The position numbers and the translations under genes were made by a program. A stretch of 64,000 nucleotides of DNA. It comes from Mytilus edulis (Eukaryota; Mollusca; Bivalvia; Mytilida; Mytilidae). The stretch is from contig NC_092345.1 in assembly GCF_963676685.1 (NCBI RefSeq), forward strand, positions 72,777,960 to 72,841,959. Direction: 5' to 3'. Positions within the stretch are counted from its first letter, which is position 1; the number at the start of each line of letters is the position of its first letter. Shown in pieces: positions 1-12,156 of this stretch. The notes below the pieces were generated by a model that worked only from the letters and a program-made list of their open reading frames with translations, searched no databases and was not told the DNA's origin.

Positions 1-3000
1 GATCCCTCATAAAACATGTAAAAGGGATATTTATAACATTAAGGGGTTCTCCCCAAACTGATTATGACTTGGATGGAGAATTGTCTCATTGTCAGTCACA
101 CATACATGTCATACATAGACCAGATTTAATTATTTCTTGGTGAACAGGGAAAAAATACTTCAGAAATTAAAGAAATGTCAAAGTACAAGTGATAAATCAA
201 GCTTTAATATTGTCAAAACCTACTATTTTATGTTTACAAAAAAAAATTATAATCGCTCGCCTCTACTTTTCAAGCTTCGCCTCAAAAATTTGCAAATTAA
301 ATATTTTTTTATTTAAATTTTCAAATCGCTCGCTCGCCCCAAATTTTGAAGTCCAAAAATCCTTAGAACAAGAAATTAAATTGGTGTGGCCTGAGGACCA
401 AAATTCCCAAAAAGTTTTGACAAATACAGCTAAGGTAATCTATGCCTGAGGTAGATAAGCAGTGTGATGCTAAAACACATTAACTTTATGATTTTTTCCT
501 CGGATTTCAGTATTTTTGTGATTTTACTTTTTGAAACGATTTGGTTTATTGAAAAAGGACAGTTATTGTCTGTGAAAAATATACCTTCTAACACAAAAAG
601 AACTCTTAAAGGACACAGTCAAATGTTTGCATGCCACCTTTCGCTACTTTCTTTTAAAACATTAAACAAGATATATATTATCTGTGTCCTTGTTTAAGGT
701 GAACTAGTATTGCTTTCTACAATTAGACTTTATTTTTTTTTCTCACTTTTGTAGTATAATAAGAAGGAGATGTAGTATAAATAATGGTTTGGTATATATA
801 TTGTTCAGTCTCATATTAATCAATTCTGACTGCAGCCAGTGATATCCAAACAGGATAAAGATATTTAATATAACATTATTAAGTCAGGTTTCGTTACAGA
901 TAATCACTCCAATGAACGTCCAGTGTACCAACAAAAATCGATATATGATACTTCTAAAACACAATTAAATTTACATGGATACAGTTTCATTAATATCATT
1001 TTAATTATTCAACATTTATCATCGATATCGACCTAAATCTTTTGTAACTTGACTATTTTAATTATAGGTTAGTTAATGTAGTTACCATAATCAAACTTTT
1101 AAAAAATTTAACATTTTTTTACAATATCAAATAATTAATTTTACATTATGAAACTTTTGTTTTAAATTTTAACATAAAATTGAGAATGGAAATGGGTAAT
1201 ATGTCAATGAAATAACTATCCGACCAAAGAGCAGTTATATAAAAAAAAAAGCACTAGAAAAAAATAAAGGTGATTTCCCATTTCAAAGTAGCATACGATC
1301 CTGCTCGCTCAGTCCTGTTCCACCATTATTTAGATTTTTGTGTTGAAATATTTTGTCGGTCTCTTTTTGGGATATTTTGCACCTGTGGCATGTGATATGG
1401 ATGATTTTTAATGTCGACCAAAATAAAAATTCTAAAAGAATGACAAATAATTAATTCAACATTTTGAAAATACAAATCTAGTCTTGGTAAATAAAATATT
1501 CATATTCCCATTGGTTGGTACATTTGTCTTCTCATCTGATGCTCATATACTGAAATAGGTTTTTATCAGTATTGATTAAGAAGGTGACGGTTGACACACA
1601 ACGACCTACCTAAATATGACAATCATACACACAAAAGCCTAGGGTTTCAAGTTTGTTCAAAAATAATTCACTGAAAGCAATAAACAAAATAGTTTAACTA
1701 ATCTTTATATGAATTACTCGGTTCTATACCAGAATCTTGATAGTCATTTGGGAAATTGGTTGTTGTGGCAGATCTGACTTTGTTCCTGTTAAACTTTTAA
1801 CCCTTTATACAGATGATCTAGAGCTTGACATAAACTACAAACACTTATCTAATGTTGAATACTGTAAATTTAGATAACACTAGAGTACCAATTTCCATAT
1901 CTCATAAATCGGTTTAAGAAGATTCAAATAAAGGTAACCAAGAAAGGCGTGGAAATCCCTAGAATTAATTGTATATAAATTGCATTTTGTTGTTCCCGCT
2001 GTTGCTGTCTTGTTGATGTTCACCCATGTCTCCATTTATTCACAAACAATATTCCGTTTTCAAGTATACGTTGATGATATATATTGTAAAGGTATTTAAG
2101 ACTATTATTGAATAATCCTGGATGCCATAGAGATATGTGAATTGTTTCAAAATATACCTATGAAAAATCGTTTCTTTCGTTTGATTTTCAAACACCGTAA
2201 ATGATGTTGGAATCAATGGCATTTATTTTAAATGGCCATTGAAGCAAACAACTAAATGGTTATATGAATACCAGAAACAGTAAAATTACCTTATAGTTGT
2301 ATTGATTTAACGCTGTTTTTCTGACATCGATTTGAGGTGTTACTGAAACGTCCCAATGAGTTTAAATATGATGTTTGAGAAGAGACGTCCCGAAGGGACA
2401 AACAGGTGCGAAATCAATATAATCAATTAGTATAATATAAAACAAAAATAATGAAGTTGCACAATTTATTAATAAGTTGGAGAGTGTAAATAATGTGTTC
2501 CCTTTGAAGATTCAGGTATGTAGATTATTTTTGAAATTGTTGATTAGATGTAAAATTTCACTTTGATTATATTATTTAAAGAGAGGAAAACCACAGCGAT
2601 ATTTCTTTTGAGTTTACAAAGATAGAAATTCTTAAAAATATCAAATAATTATCAATTGTGTGCAAGGGTTTTTAATCTTCTTATACAAGACATGTCCAAT
2701 GCTTCTACATATAATGCTACGCGCTCAAATATATTTACGCACATTTTTTTCTCTTTGAACTATTTTATCTTTCTCTAGTCTCCTCATATCATATCTATGC
2801 ATTCTTTTTCAGTCTAAATATATTTATGTTTTTATAGACATGAGACGTGAAGCCTTTGCTTGCTTTAAAAATACATATATTAAATTTAAACAAGACAACA
2901 AAACGTAATTTATTACTGTTTATGATTCATAAATCTTAACGATATTGATAATCTGTTCATAAGGCGAGATTATAAGGTAAGGCATCTTGTGCTTAGTAAG

Positions 3001-5628
3001 AAATGTCATTCTTCATGCTACGATCCATAACAATAACATCAATAATAATTATGGCTATTTTAAATACAGACTTAAATACTGCAGCCAACATGTGGTTGGG
3101 TTTTGTATCTGTTTATTTTGTTTTAAGGAATGCAGTCCTAGACATCGATCTTAGCATTAAGAGTAGTTTCTCAAAATTTGTAATATTTTTCACAAAAAAC
3201 GGCGGTTTTTATGCACAACCCTACCTCCACACTCACATTTTTAAACAACTTATGACAATAGATATACATTAATAGTCAGTTATTCATTCTAGATAACTTT
3301 TTGAATTGATATCAATTGCAAAAAGTATTTTTCTCGAATTTGTGGGTTTGGTTGTTTTTTTTGGCAAAAACAACTAAATTTTTCCAATTGGTTTTGAAGA
3401 CATTTTCACCCAAAAAAATAATTTTAACATTTTATGGACGTCCTATCCATACTTTATGAGTTTTGCATTCACAAAGACTTTTGTCCGTCAACAGAAGGAC
3501 TGACTAATGGGTTGGTGATACCTTGTAAAATTGGTACCGTCGAAGATAAAACTATATCTTGTATTTTCATTTGAGTATTCAATTAACATGCATACGGATT
3601 GGTTTTTAATATAAAGAAGTTCAAGAAAGAAAAAAAAAAGAAAATATTGTTTGAGAGCCTAGGTTTATGAATATGCAGTTAAGGTCTTCTTATTAGTTTT
3701 ATCAATAATGTATTCAAAAAGAATTCCCATAATTCTAAAGATTGATTTCAAATGTAACATTGCTGTAAGAAAAAAAGAGGGAAGTGGAGTTGCCATTTCC
3801 ATAAAAGAAAATTCACAAAAATACTAAACTCCGAATAAATATAACTGTGTTCTGCCCTTTGGTCGAGTTGTTGTCTCTTTGACAAAAAAAAGAGGAAATA
3901 ATAGGGATTGAATACCGATTTGACGTTATTTTGTATTCCACAGAATTTCATGAGTGAACTGAAAAAGGAAAATCACAAAAATACTGAACTCAGAGGAAAA
4001 TCAAATCTGAAAGTCCCTAATCATGACAAAATCAAATGACAAAACACATCAAAAACGAACGAACAACAACTGTCATATTCCATCACGAAAATACTTCGAA
4101 ATTGCAGTGACTTAAAACAAAAACTGAAGTAAGCATTGTATTTAAATATGTTAAGTTGGTCACTGTAAATATATTTTAACTGAATTATAGATAAATGTAT
4201 GTGGTACAACATAAAAACATACCAGATTTATTTAATGTTTGAACTGGAGTTGCCATTTTCAGAAAAGTAAAATCGCAAACAAAATGAACTTCGATGAAAA
4301 TGTAACTGTTTTTTGTCCTTTAGTCGAGTGCTTGTCTCTTTGACATATTCCACATTTTCCATTATCAATTTAAAGTGTTCACATTAACAGACTAATTTTA
4401 AATGGTTACATTATTCTTCACTATATCCATATATTTCAGAAATGACATAATGTGCCTATTTCGGAATAAGACAGTTATTATACATTCGTTTGAAGTGTTT
4501 GAGCTTTTAATTTTGCCACTTGATAAGGGACTTTCCGTTTTGAATTCTCCTTGGAAATTCAAAACATAAACGTATATCAATAAAAAAAATAGAAAGGGAC
4601 AACATCTTGCAGAATTACACATATATTCATTTAAATATGAAAAAAGAAGAAAAGATACTAGCAAGTGAATATTTTTCTTTAGTTGCAATCTTATATTATT
4701 TGCATCACTTGGAGACGCTTGGTAATTTGTGTCATTTAATAAAAAGGGACTGTTTTCTGCAATCGACCTGATAGTGAAAACATAATGACCTTAACTTTGA
4801 GACGAAATATTCATAAATGATGGTGTTAGTCCTGTATAACCACTGGTTATACGATGCTGAATGTTTGTTATAAAGTTTTCACATGTTTAGACAAAATAGA
4901 TATAAATTATGATTTTTATCCTGTTTAACCACGTGTTATTCAAAGGAAAATATCTTATGTAAAGTTGTCACAAATATAGTTTACGCTTGAAAATTGTACG
5001 TAGCAACATCAAAATCAAATAACGGGAATCGTAAAGACAATTATTTAATCCATAGTTCGGACGACAGATATCCTTCATCAATACTTGTAAAATAAATCAT
5101 TCTCAAACTGGTTTTACCAAAATCAATCTTCAACCATGTCAGCGAAATAAAACTTTCAAAGGTAAAATTACAAATAAAATACTAAACTCCGAGGAAAAGT
5201 CGAAGCGGAAGGTCCCTAGTTCAAACACATCAAACGAATGGTCAACAACTGTCATATTCCTGATTTGGTACAGGCGTTTTCTTATGTAGAAAATGGGGGT
5301 TAACCCTGGTTTTATAGCTAGCTAAACCTTTCACTTGCACGACAGTTGCACAAAATTCCATTGTATTGATAATGATGTGTGAACAAAACAAACAGTCATA
5401 ATAGGTTAAAATGACAAAAATGGGGTTACAGCCATCAACATTACGTTTTTATTCTAATCATTATAAAAAACAAACAAATATGCAAACATTTACCATGGCA
5501 CAATCACTGGGGTAAAGCAGATGACCGTAACTGCATTCACGGTCATCCCAAGATGTCGGATGAAAAAATAGGTCAGTATCTGTATTGTCTGTTACAGTGT
5601 TTCTATATCATTTTCTTTACAAAGGAGA
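1..5628. other. Gene-poor AT-rich region with repeat fragments
   Basis: I see no convincing exon on either strand: open frames are short, AT-rich and without recognisable domains or paired splice sites. Fragments of dispersed mussel-type repeats are present: a piece of the 'attgagaatggaaatgg' family near 1180-1245, pieces of the 'tgtcatattcctgacttgg' family at about 3961-4085, 4470-4560 (reverse) and 5155-5400, and two related pieces near 3760-3880 and 4245-4375 ending in 'gtctctttgac'. The rest is unexplained non-coding DNA. Confidence 0.6.
5155..5400 (+). repeat. Dispersed repeat, 'tgtcatattcctgacttgg' family
   Basis: The copy carries the family's ordered landmarks: 'actaaactccgaggaaaa', 'cacatcaaacgaatgg', 'aactgtcatattcctga', 'gtagaaaatggggg', 'tagctagctaaacc' and a 'cgacagttgcac' end. 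The same order recurs at 14220-14415, 32222-32460 and 36158-36355 on the plus strand and at about 9985-10300, 15815-15915 and 37905-38220 in reverse. No coding capacity is visible, so it is probably a non-autonomous element. Confidence 0.75.
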
Positions 5629-5909
5629 CATTGATACGATGTAAATTTATAAAAGATTCACACGAAAATCACAAATTACTTCCGAGAAATGTGCATGAAA
5701 CAGGAAATTCGATTTAAAAAAATCGCTAAGATGACCGTAAATCACAATTGAGATGACCGTAACAGAATCAGCAATTCATAACAAGGGAGGCCGTAATTGG
5801 TTAAAAGATGACCGTAATTTGTAAAGGATGACCGTAATTTCTAAATGATGACCGTAACTTTTAAAGGATGATCGCGGTCAATTCTAAGAAATATCCGTAT
5901 TTTTTTGTA
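5629..5909 (+). repeat. Left inverted arm with GATGACCGTAA repeats
   Basis: Motif copies start near 5730, 5752, 5806, 5826 and 5846, with variants at about 5783 (GGCCGTAA) and 5868 (GATGATCGCGG). A further motif lies outside the arm near 5519, where it forms its own small palindrome with 'cacggtcatc'. Confidence 0.75.
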
Positions 5910-6399
5910 TCAAATGATTAATGTGTTGATATAAAACGTATTTATATGAGAGTATTATCCTATAGGTAGGAGAAAATAAGACGTGCTTTAAATACAAAGT
6001 TCACCATATATATCTTTTTTTACGGTAGAGGGTATAATTTTTAAAATGAACATACAACAAGACATGCACATGAAAACGTGGGGAAAACATGCAATACAAG
6101 CGCGATTAAATGACACCTTAATACAAGTATAATAAAAAAAAAATAGTGTGCTGCACAGCCTCCAACTAAAAGCCAAAAGATTTTCTTTATTTCTGGAATT
6201 CCTTGTAATGACATATAATAAATGCACTTTTTTAAAAATGCCAATGGATGTACACCCATTGATATTATATCGTCTTTGATTTGTCTTCTATTTTGTCTTG
6301 TAAGTAAATATCAGAACCTGTTTTTAAAATACTACGACCAAACTAGTGAAGGCGGGCTCCAGCAAAATAGATCATTAAAATAGTCTTGTGCGTATAGCG

Positions 6400-6560
6400 T
6401 ATCACAAGGGGCAGGGGCGGATTAAGCCATTTTCAAAAAAGGGGAGTCCCAACCAAGGGTAAAGGGGGTTCAAACTATGTGTCCCCATTCAAATGCACTG
6501 ATCGGTAAATAAAAAGGGTATTCCAACCCCCGGACCCCCCCCCCCCTTGGATCCACCACT
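6400..6560 (+). repeat. Short repeat with 'gggcggattaagcc' and C/G tracts
   Basis: Landmarks 'ggcggattaagcc', 'ggggagtccc', 'gtgtccccattcaaatgca' and a terminal C-run plus 'ttggatccaccactga' recur in reverse at about 11325-11450. It is nested in the core of the foldback element, so it inserted later or was carried along. Confidence 0.55.
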
Positions 6561-7111
6561 GAGGGGAACCTTGTCAATTTGTATATACAGCAATGTTATT
6601 CATATATAAAGACAAACTAAGATTTTAATCTGCTTCCTCTGGAACCATACACACAGGCTCGATTACCGGATATTCATATGTTTGATTAGTGGTTTTTTTG
6701 CGCCATTTATGGGCATTATGTTTTCTGGTCTGTGCGACAGCGTCCGTTCGTTTGTTCGTCCGTACACATGTTTTCTATGATATGATCTTTGTAATCATAA
6801 TGCCAAATTACATTTTTTTTCCCATTTTAACGGTGCACTGAACATGGAAAATTATAGTGTAGATGAGGCATGTACTAGAGACACCTCAGAGGGACACATT
6901 TTTGTTTCTTCAACTTTTCGTCGTATCTCTGTCAATTTATATTAAAATTTTAAAGTCGTTATCAATAAATATTTCATTGTTTACGAGAAATTTGCAATTT
7001 ACTATCATTGTCATGAACTCAAAATACGGCAAATAGTTAAAAATAAATTGATGAAACATGTTTATATCCGCTAATTAAGCTCCTATTGAGACAAACACAA
7101 CAAAAAGCTAT

Positions 7112-7406
7112 GAATACAAATACGGATATTCTTAGAATTGAGGGTCATCATTTAAAAGTTACGATCATCCTATATAAATTACAGTCATTCTTTACAAATT
7201 ACGGTCATATTTTACAAGTTACGGTCATCTGTTTAACAATCACGGTCATTCTTGTTTTATGTTACGGTCATTTTGAAAATATTTTGATAATGATTTACGG
7301 ACATCTTAGCGATTTTTTCAAATTGAATTTCGCGTTTCCTGAACATTTTTCGGTAGTAATTTGTGATTTCTGTGTGAATCTTTTATAAATTTACATCGTA
7401 TCAATG
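7112..7406 (-). repeat. Right inverted arm with GATGACCGTAA repeats
   Basis: The reverse complement follows the left arm from the 'cattgatacgatg' end through the motif array ('ttacggtcat' on the plus strand at about 7200, 7219, 7260) to the inner 'aatacggatattcttagaa'. Individual motif copies differ from those of the left arm, so the two arms have drifted for some time. Confidence 0.75.
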
Positions 7407-8263
7407 TAAACTTAAACTTTAAGAGAGGAATTCGCAAAAAAGAGTTTATTCGCTTGTTTTCCAATTCTAAACATCATTCTTAATGATTGTGTAGTTATTT
7501 TTATAATGAAATATTGATTACACAATTTGAGCCATGTTTTATATATTTTAAATCATTTGTTGACTTTAATTTTTCGTATGACCCCTTAAAACAAAATTTC
7601 AAGGCTTAAATGAAAAAATAGAAATTTAATTTCTTTGCAGGTTCCTTCGTACGGCCATTTAGGACATGATCATAAAATTGTAACGTCACTTAATTTATCA
7701 ATTTTTTTTTTTTAATTTTTATTATTTTCAAGAATTACAACAAATACAAACATCAAACAAACATACAGTAACATTAGCTTTACATTGACTATCTATTTAT
7801 TTATAACAATAAATATAGTTGTAAATTCATTTTTATGTATATATGAAAAGAGAAAATTACGGAAAGAAAATAAAATTAGAGTTAAATGTGTATGTAGTAC
7901 TATGTACCACATGAGAAGGGTAAATTATTTTATCATATTAATGGTGAATGGAAATAGTAAAGATCTTTACTACCGTTTTACAGTTTTTTCTTATTACTTG
8001 TTTATCTATTTGTATTTTGTGTGTGTGGGGAGGGGGGGTGCATTTTGCCATTATTTTGGTCTGCTTGTTTCTGTACATTATGACGTACTTGTTACTTTAT
8101 CCAGTTAATGACTATTTTGAGTTAATTCATTCTAGTTGATCGAAAGTGTTAACGATAACACCAGATTACAATTTAGTTACTGTGTACACAGTCCGCCTTT
8201 TTTTGTCCATAACGCTCTTCAACTTCGTACTTTATTTGGACTTTTTAACTTTTTTGGATTCGA

Positions 8264-8307
8264 GCGTCACTGATGAGTCTTTTGTAGACGAAACGCGCGT
8301 CTGGCGT
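8264..8307 (+). ncRNA. Type I hammerhead ribozyme motif (HHR1)
   Basis: Seen directly: stem I 5' strand GCGTCA (8264-8269), core CTGATGA (8270-8276), stem II GTCT/AGAC (8277-8280 and 8286-8289) around a 5-base loop, core GAAA (8290-8293), a very short stem III (C-G, G-C after the A-T closing pair), cleavage triplet GTC (8299-8301), then TGGCGT (8302-8307), which pairs with GCGTCA through Watson-Crick and wobble pairs. This matches the hammerhead consensus CUGANGA...GAAA...UH with the reduced helix III known from animal retrozymes and satellite RNAs. About 80 bases upstream resemble those of HHR2, so this is a member of a dispersed repeat. Activity is inferred, not shown. Confidence 0.85.
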
Positions 8308-9984
8308 ATATACAAAATTTAGTCCTGGTATCTATGATGAGTTTTTTTACCATTCAATCTTCTAAGATCACTCGTTTTGCACTCAATATGTGTTATTCCA
8401 TTATTATTAATATAACTCCATTGTTAATTAAGAAAAGGTGAATGAGGGTAAAGCACTAAACAGTCACATCCTATACTAGTATCAGTCTTTCACGAGACAG
8501 AAGTTCAGTAGTTGTAACTTTCAGTTTGGTTTTCTCTCTCGTTTTTTTCTATTGTAATATAACTTTTATAGATAACTATACTGTATGGGTTTTGCTCATT
8601 TTTGAACTCTTTAAACGGTGAAGAGTTTTCCGAAAGAGTTCTATTATATTTTGAAAGTAAAATTTCTTGGTTTTCAAATTACCAACATTTGTTGTTTCAT
8701 TGAAATATATATAAAAGTTATTTGACTCATGTAAATATCTTGAAATAAGCACATAATTTTAAAGATTAGAATACATAATTACAATGAAAATGTAAAGTTG
8801 CTTCAAAGCTTACTGGTGTGCAAATATTGTCTCGCAAGTTTGAATAATTAATCACTCCAATTTCACATTGTACTGCAAATTTGATGTTATTCACTTAGCC
8901 CGTGGTGGTGTTTGATAGTTTTGTTGCAAATATGATTTACAATTACACTTCACATCAAAGAATATAGCTACAGCAACAATGTTTATAATTGTAATTTCAT
9001 TGATCAACTAACTAAAAATGCATATTGCTAAGGATATTTGAACCATATGATAAGTTATGGTTGAGAAAGAAAAAAAATTGTCATTAATTTCTGTCTAAAT
9101 CAATACAAATATAGTCGAAAGTCTCTTGATTGATATTAAACAGTAGTCCTAGGGAAAGACGAAAAATCTGGTTATATATAACACATAGAGAAGTGTGTCA
9201 ATCTTGTATGTCCCTTCACATACACGAATTTTTCTAACTAGTCCTTACAGGTTGACAACTCGGAGTTCATCGCAAGCATCGGTAAATAGCTAGCTTGTAT
9301 CCACACAACTCGCAACTACTCGAAAAATGTTCTAAAACATCCGGGAAAGGAGATGCGCATTATTTGAAATATCAAAAATCTTCTGACGATTATCCACGGA
9401 ATTTTCTGAAAATAACTCGTTACAATCCGTAAGTATTGTAAACCGCTCACAATAACACGGAACTATCCGTAAACTACGATTTGTTACAGTAAGTTAACGA
9501 TTTGTTTAAGAATTATTTCGAGTGTTTATGTCTTGTTAACGATGCCTTTCGGGCTGTGTTACGATGGCTTAATGGATGTTTACGAGTTAAAACGTGTGTT
9601 TTATGTGTAGATACGTATAATTTTCAAAATTTTTAAAATTAAGTTAATAACTCTTTGATTGGTCTTTAAAACACCCAAATCATATCGGTCGAAATATTAA
9701 TGCAATCCGTTAGAACTCGTAAGATAAATGTATATTGATGGTTTTCCAATCTTTTATACCATCTAATAAAATTGAGAATGGAAATGGGGAATGTGCCAAA
9801 GAGACCCATGTGTCTGTTAGGGTTAGGATGCAGTCCCAGTACTTAAAATCTTTCAATTCCTTTATAGGTGGAATTAACATATATAATTAAAATCGTATGA
9901 TAAAAAAAGCAAAATGAGGTTGTTTATTTTGATGTTTGCCTTGTTGTGCTTCTTTGTTACGTTTGTTTGTTTTATAGTGATTAG

Positions 9985-10300
9985 GATGATAAATCAAGTT
10001 GACAACTGTACGCCTATTTTGACATTTTTACCAATAGTGTCTGTTTAATTTGTTCACGCATCGCTGTCAATATAATGGAATTTGATGCGACTGTCATACA
10101 AGTGAGCGGTTAAGCTAGCTACAAAACCAGGTTCAATCCACCCTTTTCTACATAAAAAAATGTCTATATCAAGTCACGAATATGGCAGTGGTTAATTATT
10201 CGTTTGATGTGTTTGAGCTTTTGATTTCGCCATTCGATTAGGACTTTCTTTTTTTGAATTTTCACCAGAGTTCAGTATTTTTGTGATGTAATTTTTTTTT
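9985..10300 (-). repeat. Dispersed repeat, 'tgtcatattcctgacttgg' family, reverse copy
   Basis: Reverse-strand landmarks are visible: 'tgcgactgtcatacaagtg', 'ttaagctagcta', 'cttttctacataa', 'gatgtgtttgagcttttga' and 'gagttcagtatttttgtga'. It includes the far end of the unit, with 'tatagtgattaggatgat' near 9975. Confidence 0.7.
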
Positions 10301-11324
10301 TATACGTTTGAAAAACATTACGAGGTTTCGCTTCTTTTGGTAAGTTAAGCAATTATTGTTATAAATCGTGTTAGAATAACAATTAACTGAAAGGACATCG
10401 TTCATTTTACCTTGATGTTCCTTACTGTCTTTTCACAAAGGGATTTAGATAAACTAAAATCCAGCATATTCAAAACAAAGTGGACAGTCAGCTTTTATTA
10501 ATATATGGAGTTTAAATGAAGCATATAAATGTTTTGACGTTTCTGTCACTATTCGTTGGATATTTCTATGTGTTGAATGCTTAGCATTGTTTCGTATAGA
10601 CATATAATTTTACTTTTCATAAGGTTTTTTTATGTTAATCCTTACATTTTTTTGCAAACATTGCATTAAAAGATTGTAATCTTAGAGTCACCGTTGATTC
10701 GATAAAAAAAAACAACATCTGTCTACCAACTCAGCATAGGAAAGAAAAATTTTAAGCTTATTTTTCACCTTCGTAGGTAAGAAATTCATTTAAAAACGTG
10801 CCTTCAAATACGAATTATATCAGCCATACATAACACTATAAGCCATCGCTTCAAAGAGTTGAGTTACGTTGAGGTCGATCCTCATTAACCAACAATTTGA
10901 GTGTTAAATTGGTGCTCTTGATGTCTTTTATGATTCATTTTGCGACAATACAACGTTTTTATAAAAGCAATACCTTTGAGAAATATCAATTTGTGGTATA
11001 AATTTTTCAGTATATGTGTAATGTCTTACGACTGAACGCTCAATGCTCTTATAATTTATTGATAAAGACTTAATTGACATTTACTTCCATTTTGAAATCG
11101 TATAAGATTTGTTCGTTCTTAGATTATATTAAAGACTTATAAAATGCAAACTATGTCATATTCTGCTTACTTCAACACATATAGATATAGTTGTATCCTA
11201 TCAGAAAATCTTCAATATATGAATAAAATGGTAAACTTCAAGTCGGTACTTTTGAAGACGGAATAAAACATTTAATATGATTTGATTTTAATCCATTTTC
11301 GGTTAAACATTTACTTACTTCGTC

Positions 11325-11450
11325 ATTATTTGGAACCCCTCCCCCTTCTATTATTTTGGACGAGCAATGCATTTGAATGGAGACATATAGATGGATCCCC
11401 TTTTCTTCTGGGTTGGAATGGTGGTATGCCTGGATCCGCTCTAGGTTGGT
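11325..11450 (-). repeat. Reverse copy of the 6400-6560 repeat
   Basis: Reading the minus strand gives 'agcggatccagg', 'ccattccaaccca', 'aaaaggggatcc', 'ccattcaaatgcattg' and 'gggggaggggttcc', in the same order as the copy at 6400-6560. This explains the open frame seen here on the minus strand, which I do not count as a gene. Confidence 0.6.
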
Positions 11451-11861
11451 CCCCTCCGTAAAACATTCAGTATGCCTTCGGAATGTACAAAGGTCTTCGC
11501 GTTGTTGACATGTTTTGAGGATCACTGCTTCTCAAATTGCTACAGTGTACGCCTTTTTGAGCTCCCTGCCCCAGGGCAATGAAGTTTCACATAATAAAAA
11601 CACAACTTGTACAAATCTTTCTTCGAAAAAATAGGGAAAATTACTTTCTTTTATCTTCAATACCCACAAAAAACGAGCAGCATGTTTATCTTCCACTAAG
11701 ACAGCTTGCAAAATTGCTTTTTTTTTTTTTTTTGCTCAAGTTGTGAGTTTGACACAAAAAGAAAGGCATATCGGCCACCTCAAAAGGTTGTCATTTGTTG
11801 GCCATTACCTATCGTCCAAAAAATTATACCACACGAATCGGGTGAGTTTCGGCTATCTTAC

Positions 11862-11988
11862 TTTCAATAATGGGCAACTTGAAAGTTACTCCACGCACCT
11901 GTATCGTGGCTTTCTGTGACACACTACCATCTTCGAAGCGGCAAAGAGGAACAACAATTCGTAACTGCGCATGCTCGAGATCGTTCAT
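11862..11988 (-). CDS. Candidate first coding exon of an unidentified minus-strand gene
   Basis: An ATG at 11988-11986 opens 42 codons starting MNDLEHAQLR and ending KLPIIE, then a good donor GAAA|GTAAGA at 11862/11861. A second possible donor, CAG|GTGCGT, lies inside. The segment is distinctly richer in G+C and CpG than its surroundings, as exons here tend to be, and the residue mix looks like a folded protein. I do not recognise the family and could not find a following exon to the left. It may be the start of a gene reading out of the window, a relic exon, or chance. The plus strand also has a 41-codon frame here ending in a stop, which looks less protein-like. Confidence 0.3.
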
Positions 11989-12156
11989 TTCATAAATTAA
12001 AATTAGCCCATACCGGACGGTATTGTCAAGAATTTCAATAACGGCCTAGAAACAGACTAGATCCTCTGTTGACCGTATTGAAACTGTACCAATGACTGTG
12101 ATTGTTCTGTTTTAATTGTTATTTTTGTTTTATGTTGTCTTTTTATACTTATATAG

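Larger units (their letters stand above)
5629..7406. mobile_element. Foldback-type element with ~290-bp inverted repeats and GATGACCGTAA arrays
   Basis: The outer ends are 'cattgatacgatg' at 5629 and its exact complement 'catcgtatcaatg' at 7394-7406. The inverted arms run 5629-5909 and 7112-7406 and align almost throughout, including 'aaatcacaaattac', 'aaaaaatcgctaagatg' and the inner 'ttctaagaa.atatccgtat'. Inside each arm a motif close to GATGACCGTAAYTTKTAAA repeats about six to seven times at roughly 20-bp spacing. The 1.2-kb core has no transposase and appears to hold other repeats (about 6400-6560). I found no clear target-site duplication. Long arms with internal direct repeats are typical of foldback-like or hAT-related non-autonomous elements. 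Confidence 0.75.
7407..11861. other. Gene-poor region
   Basis: No exon can be supported. The stretch holds the hammerhead motif at 8264-8307, a reverse copy of the 'tgtcatattcctgacttgg' repeat at about 9985-10300, a short 'attgagaatggaaatgggg' fragment at 9768-9810 and a reverse GC-rich repeat at 11325-11450. The rest is AT-rich and unexplained. Confidence 0.6.

Noticed and set aside
11238..11525. 95-codon minus-strand frame with a donor-like GTAAGT near its end
   Set aside because: Its central part is a reverse copy of the dispersed repeat seen at 6400-6560, and the frame resembles no protein family.
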